From contig MGIS01000023.1 in the NCBI GenBank assembly GCA_001793865.1, forward strand, positions 136,573 through 170,580: DNA of 34,008 nt, in the 5' to 3' direction. Positions 8,345 to 15,564 of this stretch are shown here, one piece after another. Position 1 is the first letter of the stretch, and each line of letters opens with the position of its first letter. This stretch comes from Candidatus Wolfebacteria bacterium RIFCSPLOWO2_01_FULL_47_17b (GTDB lineage: Bacteria; Patescibacteriota; Minisyncoccia; UBA6257; JAGOQP01). Both the position numbers and the translations under genes were made by a program. The notes below the pieces were generated by a model. That model was not told the origin of the DNA. It worked only from the letters and a program-made list of their open reading frames with translations, and did no database searches.

Positions 8345-9322
8345 ATGCTGGAAAAATATTTTACCATTATCAAAACGTCTGAGCCGAAGGACGCCATTGT
8401 CGATATTGAGATTGAGCTCTCGGCGGAAAAATTTGAACAGCATCGCAAAGACGTACTGCGCGCGCATTCACGCGATCTAAAACTTCCTGGATTCCGTCCG
8501 GGGCATATTCCCGCCGATGTAGCCGAAAAGCATTTGGATCCCCAACACATACTTAAACATGCCGCGGAGCACGCGCTCCAAGAACAGTACCATTATATTG
8601 TGGAGGAGGCCTGTATTGATCCCATCAGTTCCCCTCGCGTGCAGATACAGAACATGCAAAAAGGATCTCCTCTTGTATGTACTCTATCCATTGCGGTTCG
8701 CCCCGATGTATTGCTCCCCAATTACAAAAAAATAGCCACGAAAATAAAAAAGGAGCAAAAACCAATTGAAATTACGGATTCTGAAGTTCAGGAATTCGTA
8801 CAATCCATAAAAAAATCGCAAAAGAATGCGGGCGAAGACTCAAAAATGAGCGACGAAGAGCTTGAAAAAAACGTTCGCGAGACGATGCAACGGGAAAAAG
8901 AACTCGAACAGAAACAAAACCATCGCACGAATCTGCAAAAGGAACTCGCTCAAGAGTCAAAAGTACATATTCCCGCGCTTCTGGTGGAAGACGAATTCGC
9001 CACAAATATACGCCATATACAGCGGGACCTGCGGAAGATGGGAGTGACCATCGAGGATTACCTCAAAAAAATGCGCAAAAGCGAAGAGGAGTTCGTGAAA
9101 GAATCCCAGGCATCGCTTGAGGAACAGCTGAAGGTCAAATTTATTCTTTCCGAAATAGCGGGAAAAGAGCATATCGAACCGGACGAAAGCGAGCTGAAAG
9201 AACAGCTCACCTACGCATACGCACAATATCCCAACGCATTAAAAGATCGGGTACAAGAATCCGTTCGCGAAGCGCTTACGTACCGCAAAACACTTGAGTT
9301 CCTCGAGCGAGCTGAGTTTTAG
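8345..9322 (+). CDS. tig: Trigger factor, short form without the PPIase domain
   Basis: Ribosome-associated chaperone for nascent chains, about 325 aa against about 430 usual. The ribosome-binding N-domain is present with its signature LKLPGFRPGHIPADVAEKHL (family GFRPGxxP). The C-terminal arms follow: MGVTIEDYLKKMRKSEEEF, then LKVKFILSEIAGKEHIEPDESEL. Between them there is only a charged, lysine/glutamate-rich helical stretch (about residues 130-200), where an FKBP-type PPIase domain is normally found. ATG 8345 is preferred to TTG 8336 because a -35/-10 pair ends just upstream. The gene diverges from tsaD. Its TAG stop abuts the stop of the convergent DUF2283 gene with no base between. Confidence 0.9.
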   Translation: MLEKYFTIIKTSEPKDAIVDIEIELSAEKFEQHRKDVLRAHSRDLKLPGFRPGHIPADVAEKHLDPQHILKHAAEHALQEQYHYIVEEACIDPISSPRVQIQNMQKGSPLVCTLSIAVRPDVLLPNYKKIATKIKKEQKPIEITDSEVQEFVQSIKKSQKNAGEDSKMSDEELEKNVRETMQREKELEQKQNHRTNLQKELAQESKVHIPALLVEDEFATNIRHIQRDLRKMGVTIEDYLKKMRKSEEEFVKESQASLEEQLKVKFILSEIAGKEHIEPDESELKEQLTYAYAQYPNALKDRVQESVREALTYRKTLEFLERAEF

Positions 9323-9550
9323 TTATGCCCGAAGAGGCACAAGTTTTTCTCCTATCCTCACAGTTATTTTCCTCTCCTGTTTGCTGCCCGTCATAAAGCG
9401 GGATGCCGATAGAATTTCAAAACCAACCACATCTCCTTTTGAATTCATATCTGCCATGCAAAAATCGCTTATCTCCTGCGTCCTTTTAATAGCTCCTTTG
9501 CGCAGCTGCAGGTACAGGGAATCTGTTTTTTTGTCGTATGTTATGTTCAT
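9323..9550 (-). CDS. DUF2283 family protein
   Basis: 75-aa protein. MNITYDKKTDSLYLQLRKG, DMNSKGDVVGFEILSAS and a short strand-rich tail match the DUF2283 pattern (YDxxxDxLYIxL then DxxGxVVGxEIL). Function is not established; DUF2283 proteins are often found next to toxin-antitoxin modules. The stop codon directly abuts that of tig (convergent). The start is 16 nt downstream of the putative toxin gene stop, suggesting co-transcription with the Panacea pair. Confidence 0.8.
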   Translation of the reverse strand: MNITYDKKTDSLYLQLRKGAIKRTQEISDFCMADMNSKGDVVGFEILSASRFMTGSKQERKITVRIGEKLVPLRA

Positions 9551-9566
9551 GTCGAATTCATATTTT

Positions 9567-10001
9567 TCAGGCAGAATTAAGGATCCAACGCATCCAATCC
9601 CTTCTGATTGTTTTTGAAGAATTTACAAGTTTATCTATTGCATGAATTGTTTTATCTGAAACTGAACCTGCTTTTTTTATTTCTTTCCCCCAACTTTCTT
9701 TTAATTTTTTAACGCTTAGTTCCCTTATACGATTCAGGTCTATCACACATTTCCGCGGCAAAACTACTTCTTCTCCTTTTTGAATTAGTAAAAATTCTTT
9801 TACTATTTTACTTGGTTTCTCAAAATACTCTGTTTTGGTTGTGGCGCGTATAGCAAGCACGCAGTTGTTTTGTACATCCGTTAATATAAGAAATAAAGAG
9901 TCTTTTTTCTCTCCCGTTTCGTAGAATTCAAAGCCGCTCCAAAAAATAACATTGCCTTTTGTGAGATGTCCCAAAGTGTTGGTTCCAGCCGATTCAGACA
10001 T
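9567..10001 (-). CDS. Putative toxin paired with a Panacea antitoxin (possibly PemK/MazF-like fold)
   Basis: 144 aa, not confidently recognised. It begins MSESAGTNTLGHLTKGNVIFWSGFEFYETGEKKDS. The strand-rich GNVIFW / FLILTD / VLAIRATTK core, followed by EEVVLPRKCVIDLNRIRELSVKKL and a helical end (GSVSDKTIHAIDKLV), resembles the layout of PemK/MazF-like proteins. The resemblance is only suggestive and no catalytic residue can be assigned. It starts 10 nt after the stop of the Panacea-domain gene on the same strand, which is the main reason to call it a toxin. Basic C-terminus (KTIRRDWMRW). Confidence 0.5.
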   Translation of the reverse strand: MSESAGTNTLGHLTKGNVIFWSGFEFYETGEKKDSLFLILTDVQNNCVLAIRATTKTEYFEKPSKIVKEFLLIQKGEEVVLPRKCVIDLNRIRELSVKKLKESWGKEIKKAGSVSDKTIHAIDKLVNSSKTIRRDWMRWILNSA

Positions 10002-10011
10002 AACAGAAAGC

Positions 10012-10572
10012 TTAGTGATTTATCGTCCCCTCAACCTCATCATCCTCTTCTTGCAGTTCGGAAAGGTATTTTTTGTCCGCTTCATCCTCGATAGCATCTG
10101 TGTACTCGATCGGGAAGACCTTAGGAGTATTTTTTACAAACGGAATTTCGTGGGTTTTTTCCGCTAGACCCGTTCCTGTCGATTCATAGAATTTTGCGGA
10201 AACTTCTGTCATAATCTCAAGATCAGATTCGCTAAAAACATCCCTGTTATATTCTTTGAGCGGCTCTATTTTATGGAATTTTTTTCCTCCTCCAATCTGC
10301 TCTGGGCTTACTTTCATAAATTCCTCTAGTCCCGTTTTTCCGTCTTTTTGAAAAAATGTTTTCTTAAATAAATCATACGATATTGTCGGAACAGGCCCTT
10401 CGGGAAGATGGAAGTATACATCGCCTATAATTGGCCTCCCATATTTTTCATAATGTAGAAAATCCGCATAGAAAAGAAGCTTCACTAGTTTCGTGATGCC
10501 AAGTTTTCGCGGATTGGTGTGCTTTGCGAAATAAAGCGCGGCGTTTATGAACTTGTCTTTTTGATACTGCAT
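10012..10572 (-). CDS. Panacea-domain (SocA/DUF4065-like) antitoxin
   Basis: About 186 aa from ATG 10572. The Panacea core is clear: KLGITKLVKLLFYADFLHYEKYGRPIIGDVYF followed by HLPEGPVPTISYDLF, the helical platform of the DUF4065/SocA family. Panacea domains are known to neutralise many unrelated toxins, each encoded next door. The C-terminal third is acidic (DAIEDEADKKYLSELQEEDDEVEG), which fits a toxin-binding tail. The upstream in-frame start at 10623 is rejected because a TATAAT box and AGGAGG lie inside that extension. A partner gene follows after 10 nt. Confidence 0.8.
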   Translation of the reverse strand: MQYQKDKFINAALYFAKHTNPRKLGITKLVKLLFYADFLHYEKYGRPIIGDVYFHLPEGPVPTISYDLFKKTFFQKDGKTGLEEFMKVSPEQIGGGKKFHKIEPLKEYNRDVFSESDLEIMTEVSAKFYESTGTGLAEKTHEIPFVKNTPKVFPIEYTDAIEDEADKKYLSELQEEDDEVEGTINH

Positions 10573-10584
10573 AGAGCTAATACA

Positions 10585-10606
10585 AAAAGGCCTCCTTTTG
10601 ATTATA
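10585..10606 (-). promoter_or_regulatory. TATAAT box and overlapping small palindrome upstream of the Panacea gene
   Basis: On the minus strand a perfect TATAAT (10606-10601) is followed by AAAAGG-AGG-CCTTTT (10599-10585), a 6-bp palindrome that also contains AGGAGG. Placed at the expected transcription start, it could be an operator for autoregulation, as is common in toxin-antitoxin operons. AGGAGG lies 18 nt from the ATG, too far to be its normal ribosome site. Confidence 0.4.
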
Positions 10607-10656
10607 ACGAACCAGAATGACAAACATTTCTTCTAGTGTAGCACGCTGTGCATAAA

Positions 10657-10689
10657 AAATCAGCCCGTGCTTTTAGCAGGGGCTGATTT
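10657..10689 (-). terminator. Rho-independent terminator of the HTH gene
   Basis: AAATCAGCCC / GGGCTGATTT (10657-10666, 10680-10689) with an inner TGC/GCA. On the minus strand it is followed by TTTTTTATG. It lies 10 nt after the stop of the gene at 10699. Confidence 0.85.
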
Positions 10690-10698
10690 ATAATTAAT

Positions 10699-10998
10699 TT
10701 AGTCTACGTTTGTTTCATTTTTTCTGAACCTCTCAACTCCATGTTTCTTTCGCAAAGATCTTATCTGATGAACCGTAACATCAACGATTTCAGCTATATC
10801 TTTATCGGGAAGCTCTCCTAGAAATGGTATAACTTTCGCCCGCCAGTTGTAGTTTTCGGGAAATTCGTATTTAATCCCAATTTTTTCAAAAGCTTCCCGT
10901 ATGCCTCCGTGGTGAACTATTGAAGATCTGTACACTGCCGGATTGTTTTTTAGTAATTCATCGGGCGTAAGGTGGCTCAATGGCCGAAGTTGCTCCAA
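10699..10998 (-). CDS. Small putative DNA-binding protein with a C-terminal helix-turn-helix
   Basis: About 99 aa. The segment FLGELPDKDIAEIVDVTVHQIRSLRKKHGVERFRK has the spacing of a helix-turn-helix of the type xDxxIAxxxxVsxxxVxxxRkkxGI, with a basic recognition helix. The N-terminal half (HLTPDELLKNNPAVYRSSIVHHGGIREAFEKIGIKY) is not recognised. The only start in frame is TTG 10998; upstream there is a TGA in frame and no good ribosome site, so the N-terminus is uncertain. It has its own terminator. It lies upstream of the toxin-antitoxin genes but is separated from them by that terminator. Confidence 0.6.
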   Translation of the reverse strand: MEQLRPLSHLTPDELLKNNPAVYRSSIVHHGGIREAFEKIGIKYEFPENYNWRAKVIPFLGELPDKDIAEIVDVTVHQIRSLRKKHGVERFRKNETNVD

Positions 10999-11139
10999 TG
11001 CTTGAATGTCGCAGAAGATATGAGTAATATATCACTATTATCTATGTATGTCAATCTCGTGCATGGCGCGAAGCGCGAGCGAGAAAACCCGCATGCTTCT
11101 GAACGACTCCCGGAGCGCGGCTGGCGCGAGGTAGAGGCG

Positions 11140-11157
11140 AAAAACCAGCAGGTTTTT
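11140..11157 (-). terminator. Rho-independent terminator of rny
   Basis: Perfect AAAAACC / GGTTTTT stem with a 4-nt loop; on the minus strand the 3' arm supplies five Ts. It lies 39 nt after the rny stop. The rest of 10999-11139 shows only GC-rich short repeats (GGCGCGAAGCGC and similar) and no gene. Confidence 0.75.
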
Positions 11158-11196
11158 ACGCCGTATCGTGAAGAAATATGTTGGGTTTTTGAGCGT

Positions 11197-12723
11197 CTAC
11201 TTGGCGTACTCCACTGCGCGCATCTCCCGAATCACCACTACTTTAATTTCACCCGGGTAGCGCAGTTCCGCTTCTATTTTATTGGCGATATCCCGCGCCA
11301 TCTGCAGTGACCCAAAGTCATCTATGCGCTCCGGGGTAACGAAGATGCGCAGTTCCCTGCCCGCCGATATGGCGTATGCCTGTTTTACGCCTTCAAACTG
11401 AGTCGCAATGTTTTCAAGCTCCTGTAGGCGCTTGAGATAGTTTTCAATCGTGTCGCGCCTTGCGCCTGGCCGTGCCGCCGAGAGCGCGTCCGCGGACGCC
11501 ACCACGTAGGCCTCGGGGATCGCATAGGGGTATTCGTCGTGATGCGCTTCCATTGCCTGTATTACCCGCTCGTCTATGTTGTATTTTTTGAGAATCTTCC
11601 TTCCGAGCTCCACATGGCTTCCCTCCACTTCGTGGTCAATCGCCTTTCCAATGTCGTGCACCAGCGCTCCGCGTTTTGCCACATCCACATTGAGCCCCAG
11701 TTCCGCCGCTATCATGCCCGCGAAGTGCGCCACCTCTACCGAGTGGCGAAGCACGTTTTGCCCGTAACTGGTGCGGAACGCGAGCCGCCCGAGTATCTGC
11801 ATAATTTCTTTTGGAAAATCGAGTATGCCGACTTCGTACGTTGCCGCTTCGGCCGCTTCGTTCATCATTTTCGCGACTTCTGATTTTGCCTCCTCTACTT
11901 TTTCTTCAATCTTTGCCGGCTGGATACGCCCATCTTTTATAAGCCGTTCCAATGCTACCCGCGCGATCTCTCGGCGTACCGGGTCAAACGATGAGATAAC
12001 AATACTGTCGGGCGTTTCATCCACAATAAGCTCGACGCCCGTAAGTCGTTCCAACGCGCGAATATTGCGCCCTTCTTTTCCGATTATTTTTCCCTTAAAA
12101 TCTTCGTCGGGCAACGGCACGCTTGAGGTTGTGAATTCCGCCGCCGACGATCGGCTGTAGCGCTGCATAACCGTCGTCATAATTTCCGCAGTTTTCTTTT
12201 CTATCTCTTCGCGGCGTTCCTGCATCATTTTTTTGCCATACGCCACAAGATCCTGGCTAAATTTCTTCTCCACGTCCACAAGCAATGCTTTTTTGGCATC
12301 CTCTTCGGAAAGTCCCGCCACCTTCTGGAGCTCTTGCTGGATTTTTTCTTTCAGCTCGCCTATATGCGTTTTCGCTTCGGTGAGTTTTGCCAGGTCGCCC
12401 TGTACAGATTTTTCTTTTCCGCGTAGCTCCGCTGCCTGTTTATCAAGATTTTCTTCTTTGCTCAGTATGCGCTCTTCAAGCTTATCCAACTGTAACTTAC
12501 GCTCCTTTTCGTCGCGTTTAATGTCCTCAAGTATCCGTGCCGATTTATCCTGTGCCTCCAGGATCAGCTCCTTTGACTTGGCGTTCGCCTCGTCGAGTTT
12601 TTCTTTTATTTTCTGCTCAACGGACGTTGCCTGCTTGGAAGCAAGCGTTTGCCGAACTATATAACCTACCGCCAGCCCCACTGCGATTGAAACAATGATG
12701 TATATGATGGTCGATGTATCCAT
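11197..12723 (-). CDS. rny: Ribonuclease Y
   Basis: Membrane-anchored endoribonuclease that starts mRNA decay, 508 aa, normal length. An N-terminal membrane anchor (IIYIIVSIAVGLAVGYIV, about residues 5-23) precedes a long charged coiled coil to about residue 200. Next is a KH domain around GKIIGKEGRNIRALERLTGVELIVDETPD. The HD domain carries HDIGKAIDHEVEGSHVELG and, upstream, NVLRHSVEVAHFAG; AHHDEYPY and ASADALSAARPGARR follow, as in other RNase Y proteins. A strong ribosome site (GGGAGG, 8 nt before the ATG) supports the start. Diverges from gpmI. Confidence 0.97.
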   Translation of the reverse strand: MDTSTIIYIIVSIAVGLAVGYIVRQTLASKQATSVEQKIKEKLDEANAKSKELILEAQDKSARILEDIKRDEKERKLQLDKLEERILSKEENLDKQAAELRGKEKSVQGDLAKLTEAKTHIGELKEKIQQELQKVAGLSEEDAKKALLVDVEKKFSQDLVAYGKKMMQERREEIEKKTAEIMTTVMQRYSRSSAAEFTTSSVPLPDEDFKGKIIGKEGRNIRALERLTGVELIVDETPDSIVISSFDPVRREIARVALERLIKDGRIQPAKIEEKVEEAKSEVAKMMNEAAEAATYEVGILDFPKEIMQILGRLAFRTSYGQNVLRHSVEVAHFAGMIAAELGLNVDVAKRGALVHDIGKAIDHEVEGSHVELGRKILKKYNIDERVIQAMEAHHDEYPYAIPEAYVVASADALSAARPGARRDTIENYLKRLQELENIATQFEGVKQAYAISAGRELRIFVTPERIDDFGSLQMARDIANKIEAELRYPGEIKVVVIREMRAVEYAK

Positions 12724-12847
12724 GTTCCGCGCCTCCCAAATTCTTAATGGCCAAAACAGCAGTTTTCTGCCTTATACCTCCTATCCCGCGTATGTGGTTC
12801 CAAGAATTCATTTGAGAAGAATTACGTTAATAAATGTTTATTTTTTT

Positions 12848-12875
12848 ATCATACTCCTTGGGTATAAAAAGTCAA
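12848..12875 (-). promoter_or_regulatory. Putative rny promoter
   Basis: On the minus strand TTGACT (12875-12870), 16-bp spacer, TATGAT (12853-12848). It predicts a leader of about 115 nt before the rny ATG, in contrast to the leaderless arrangement of the divergent gpmI. Confidence 0.6.
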
Positions 12876-12886
12876 AGAGTTCAGTT

Positions 12887-12915
12887 TTGAGAAATGGAAC
12901 ATCTTCCTTTATACT
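12887..12915 (+). promoter_or_regulatory. gpmI promoter predicting a leaderless mRNA
   Basis: TTGAGA (12887-12892), 17-bp spacer, TATACT (12910-12915). The ATG begins 6 nt after the -10 box, where transcription would start. There is no Shine-Dalgarno between them. Confidence 0.7.
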
Positions 12916-12921
12916 ATACAC

Positions 12922-14460
12922 ATGCGTAACACCGTTGTACTTATTGTATTGGACGGTTGGGGTATTGGCCGGGACGATGCGTCTAACCCCATCCACGCCG
13001 TACAGCCCAAGACCATCGCCTACATCAAAAACAATTTTCCCTCCGGATCCTTACAGGCGTCCGGCATCGCGGTGGGACTTCCATGGGGAGAAGAAGGTAA
13101 CAGCGAGGTTGGCCATCTTACGATGGGTATCGGGAAAGTGGTATATCAGCATTTTCCGCGCGTAAGTCTTTCCATATCCGACGGCACGTTCCAAAAAAAT
13201 GAGGCGCTCTTAGGCGCTTTCGAGCACGCGCGCAAGAATAACAGCCGTGTGCATCTTATGGGTCTTGTCGGCCAGGCGAATGTGCATTCGTCTATGGAGC
13301 ACCTGCGAGAACTTATAAAAATGCTTGATGGCGAAAAGCTTCCTTATATCATCCACGCATTTACCGACGGACGCGACAGCGATCCCGATTCGGCGTATGA
13401 ACTCCTTTCAAAACTGCCCGCGGAAAGGCTCGGCAGTGTGAGCGGCCGTTATTACGCTATGGACCGCGACAAACACTGGGACCTTACGAGCCGAGTGTAT
13501 GAAGTCCTGACTGGCGCGGGTAAGATTCTCCCAATCGCCGACTTGCAAAAGCATATCCAAAATACTTATTCCAACCGCCTGAACGACGAATACATCGCCC
13601 CCGTAATCATCAATTCGCAGGATAACGCGATCAAAGAGCAGGATGCGGTTATTTGTTTCAATTTCCGGGAGGATCGTATGCGCCAGATTGTAGAAGCACT
13701 TGTTAATCCGCACTTCAAGGAATTTGAAACAAAAAAATTTACCAATGTGCATATCGTGTCTATGACCCAGTACCGCGATGATTTTAATATCCCCACCGCG
13801 TTTCCACCCGAAAAAATTGATGATTGTCTGGGCCACGTGCTTTCCCAGAACAACAAAAGCCAGCTGCGTGTTGCCGAAACGCAAAAATACGCTCATGTAA
13901 CGTTTTTCTTCAATGGTCTTCAGGATAAGCCCTTCCCCGGCGAGTACCGCGTGCTCATTCCGTCCAAAGTCATCCCCCGACAGGAAGATGATCCTGTTAT
14001 GATGGCTCCCGCCATCGCGACTCGTCTCACCGAGGCACTCGAAGAAAATGCATTTGATTTCATACTCGTCAATTTCGCAAACTCAGACATGATCGCCCAC
14101 ACGGGCAATTACGAGGCATCTGAAAAAGCGATACAGGTGGTGGACGAACAGCTCGCGAGAATAGTGCAGACCGCTCTTCGCACAAATGCCACACTTCTTA
14201 TAACCGCCGACCATGGTAATGTGGAGCGGCTGTTTAACCCCGTTACGGGCGAGCCCGAAACCAAGCATGATGCGAGCCCCGTTCCCGTGTATCTTGTCGG
14301 TAATAGATTCGCCCGTCCGCAAAACCCATTCACCGTACAGGAGCGGGAGAAAGTGACCATGGGGATGCTTTCCGATATCGCCCCAACAATCTTGGAGCTT
14401 ATGGATATACAAAAACCGGCCACTATGACCGGCCAGAGTCTGTTGAGATATCTTGTGTAG
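12922..14460 (+). CDS. gpmI: 2,3-bisphosphoglycerate-independent phosphoglycerate mutase
   Basis: Interconverts 3- and 2-phosphoglycerate, 512 aa, full length. Alkaline-phosphatase superfamily metal and phosphoserine motifs are intact. VLIVLDGWGIG at the N-terminus carries the first aspartate. GNSEVGHLTMG carries the nucleophilic serine. TDGRDSDPDSA, GRYYAMDRDKHWDLT and NFREDRMRQI follow. The metal-binding C-terminal motifs NSDMIAHTGNYEA, ADHGNVE and KHDASPVPVYLVG close the gene. The ATG sits at the predicted transcription start. With eno and ppsA in the same window it makes up the lower glycolytic/gluconeogenic segment. Converges on the DGR reverse transcriptase gene. Confidence 0.97.
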   Translation: MRNTVVLIVLDGWGIGRDDASNPIHAVQPKTIAYIKNNFPSGSLQASGIAVGLPWGEEGNSEVGHLTMGIGKVVYQHFPRVSLSISDGTFQKNEALLGAFEHARKNNSRVHLMGLVGQANVHSSMEHLRELIKMLDGEKLPYIIHAFTDGRDSDPDSAYELLSKLPAERLGSVSGRYYAMDRDKHWDLTSRVYEVLTGAGKILPIADLQKHIQNTYSNRLNDEYIAPVIINSQDNAIKEQDAVICFNFREDRMRQIVEALVNPHFKEFETKKFTNVHIVSMTQYRDDFNIPTAFPPEKIDDCLGHVLSQNNKSQLRVAETQKYAHVTFFFNGLQDKPFPGEYRVLIPSKVIPRQEDDPVMMAPAIATRLTEALEENAFDFILVNFANSDMIAHTGNYEASEKAIQVVDEQLARIVQTALRTNATLLITADHGNVERLFNPVTGEPETKHDASPVPVYLVGNRFARPQNPFTVQEREKVTMGMLSDIAPTILELMDIQKPATMTGQSLLRYLV

Positions 14461-14491
14461 GCGAGCATACCGCGGCAATCTCCTTCCCTTT

Positions 14492-14517
14492 GTCATTCCT
14501 GCGAATGCAGGAATCCA
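14492..14517. repeat. GTCATTCC-type palindromic repeat after gpmI
   Basis: GTCATTCCTGCGAATGCAGG continues to AATCCA. Perfect 8-bp stem ATTCCTGC / GCAGGAAT (14495-14502, 14507-14514) with loop GAAT. A second, degenerate unit (GTCATTCTGAATGAACATG...) follows at 14528 and supplies the stop codon of the reverse transcriptase. The pair may also act as a bidirectional stop between the convergent genes. Confidence 0.65.
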
Positions 14518-14528
14518 TCCCTATTCCG

Positions 14529-15509
14529 TCATTCTGAATGAACATGAAGAATCTTTAGTTGTAGTTTGTGTGCATTCCCATGCTTCAGTAACCCCAGATA
14601 CGAATTGAGTGTTTCCGGCGTGGGAGATGCCTGTATGCGCTTGAACATCCTTTTCTTAGTCGCCGTCCGCAATACCCGATGATCGGGAAAATGCACCCAA
14701 CCGAGGAAATCCACTCCTGACCCTATGGTTTTGATAAATAACTTGTCTTCGTGCAGCGAAAGCTTCAATTTTTCAGACAGGAATTTTTGTATGATGGGAA
14801 TGATATTTTCTAACTCCCCTCTCTCGCGAAAAAGAAATACAAAATCATCTGCGTATCTGATGTAGTACTTTTCTTTGAGCGCATGCTTCACGAACTGGTC
14901 AAATTCATTCATATACACATTTGCGAATAATTGAGAGGTGAGGTTACCCAACGGCAGTCCCTTGCCTTCTATTGGATTGAAACTGCGTATAATCCGCTCG
15001 CAGAGCCAAAGCGTATCCGTGTCTGTAATATGCTTTTGGATGATTGAAATAAAAATATTGTGATCAATATTCGCAAAGAACTTTCTGATGTCACATTTGA
15101 GCACCCAGCATTGTTTGGTGTTGTTTTTGGATACAATGCGGATAAATTTTTCAAAGCGATAGAGTGCTCGGTGCGTTCCTTTATTATTCCTGCATGAATA
15201 GGAATCGTACTCAAATTTCTTTTCAAAATATGGATATAGTTTTCTGTACATGGCGTGATGAAGCAGTCGATCGCGCACGGGAGCGATATGTATAATCCGC
15301 GGTTTTGGGTCTGATATCTTAAGAACTCTATACGCGCCGTGGCGGTATGTTCTGTTTTGGAGATCTCGATACAAAGAAAAGAGATGATCCATCAATTGCA
15401 GTTGAAAATGCGCGATGTCTTTTCTATTTCTTTTTTCCTTCAAAAACTCTTCCCAAGCTTCAAGCAAGTTTTGCACGGAAATAAGTTCTTCGTATGGACT
15501 TTGACGCAT
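14529..15509 (-). CDS. Diversity-generating retroelement reverse transcriptase
   Basis: Error-prone reverse transcriptase that copies the TR RNA with adenine mutagenesis, 326 aa. RT motifs are in order: RIIHIAPVRDRLLHHAMY, WVLKCDIRKFFANIDHNI (motif A aspartate), GKGLPLGNLTSQLFANVYMNEFD, then the catalytic YIRYADDFVFLF and GVDFLGWVHFPDHRVLR. The GNLTSQ form of motif 4 is the DGR hallmark and separates it from group II intron and retron enzymes. No maturase or endonuclease domain is present. The last nine residues and the TGA stop come from a GTCATTC-type repeat, so the native C-terminus may be altered. TATACT (15521-15516) ends 6 nt before the ATG, predicting a leaderless mRNA. Confidence 0.95.
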   Translation of the reverse strand: MRQSPYEELISVQNLLEAWEEFLKEKRNRKDIAHFQLQLMDHLFSLYRDLQNRTYRHGAYRVLKISDPKPRIIHIAPVRDRLLHHAMYRKLYPYFEKKFEYDSYSCRNNKGTHRALYRFEKFIRIVSKNNTKQCWVLKCDIRKFFANIDHNIFISIIQKHITDTDTLWLCERIIRSFNPIEGKGLPLGNLTSQLFANVYMNEFDQFVKHALKEKYYIRYADDFVFLFRERGELENIIPIIQKFLSEKLKLSLHEDKLFIKTIGSGVDFLGWVHFPDHRVLRTATKKRMFKRIQASPTPETLNSYLGLLKHGNAHKLQLKILHVHSE

Positions 15510-15515
15510 ATTCGT

Positions 15516-15543
15516 AGTATATATGCATATATGAATTTTTCAC
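15516..15543 (-). promoter_or_regulatory. Putative leaderless promoter of the DGR reverse transcriptase
   Basis: On the minus strand GTGAAA (15543-15538), 16-bp spacer, TATACT (15521-15516), with the ATG (15509) 6 nt after the -10. The geometry matches the gpmI promoter. The box overlaps a perfect AT palindrome (ATATATGCATATAT, 15519-15532), and its -35 touches the poly-C tract. Confidence 0.5.
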
Positions 15544-15552
15544 CCCCCCCCC
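15543..15552 (+). repeat. Poly-C tract (10 C) between an ATG and the Avd frame
   Basis: Ten consecutive C residues. An ATG at 15531 (ATGAATTTTTCA) lies directly upstream. With 10 C it is out of frame with the Avd-like ORF. With 9 or 12 C it would read MNFSPPPAAPSVLQKAK and on into Avd. A 7-bp hairpin GCAGCAC / GTGCTGC (15553-15571) follows immediately and contains the only GTG in the current Avd frame. Confidence 0.85.
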
Positions 15553-15564
15553 GCAGCACCTTCA

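Noticed and set aside
14529-15509. Group II intron or retron reverse transcriptase
   Set aside because: No maturase or endonuclease domain and no intron or msr-msd structure; GNLTSQ motif and adjacent TR/VR identify a DGR.
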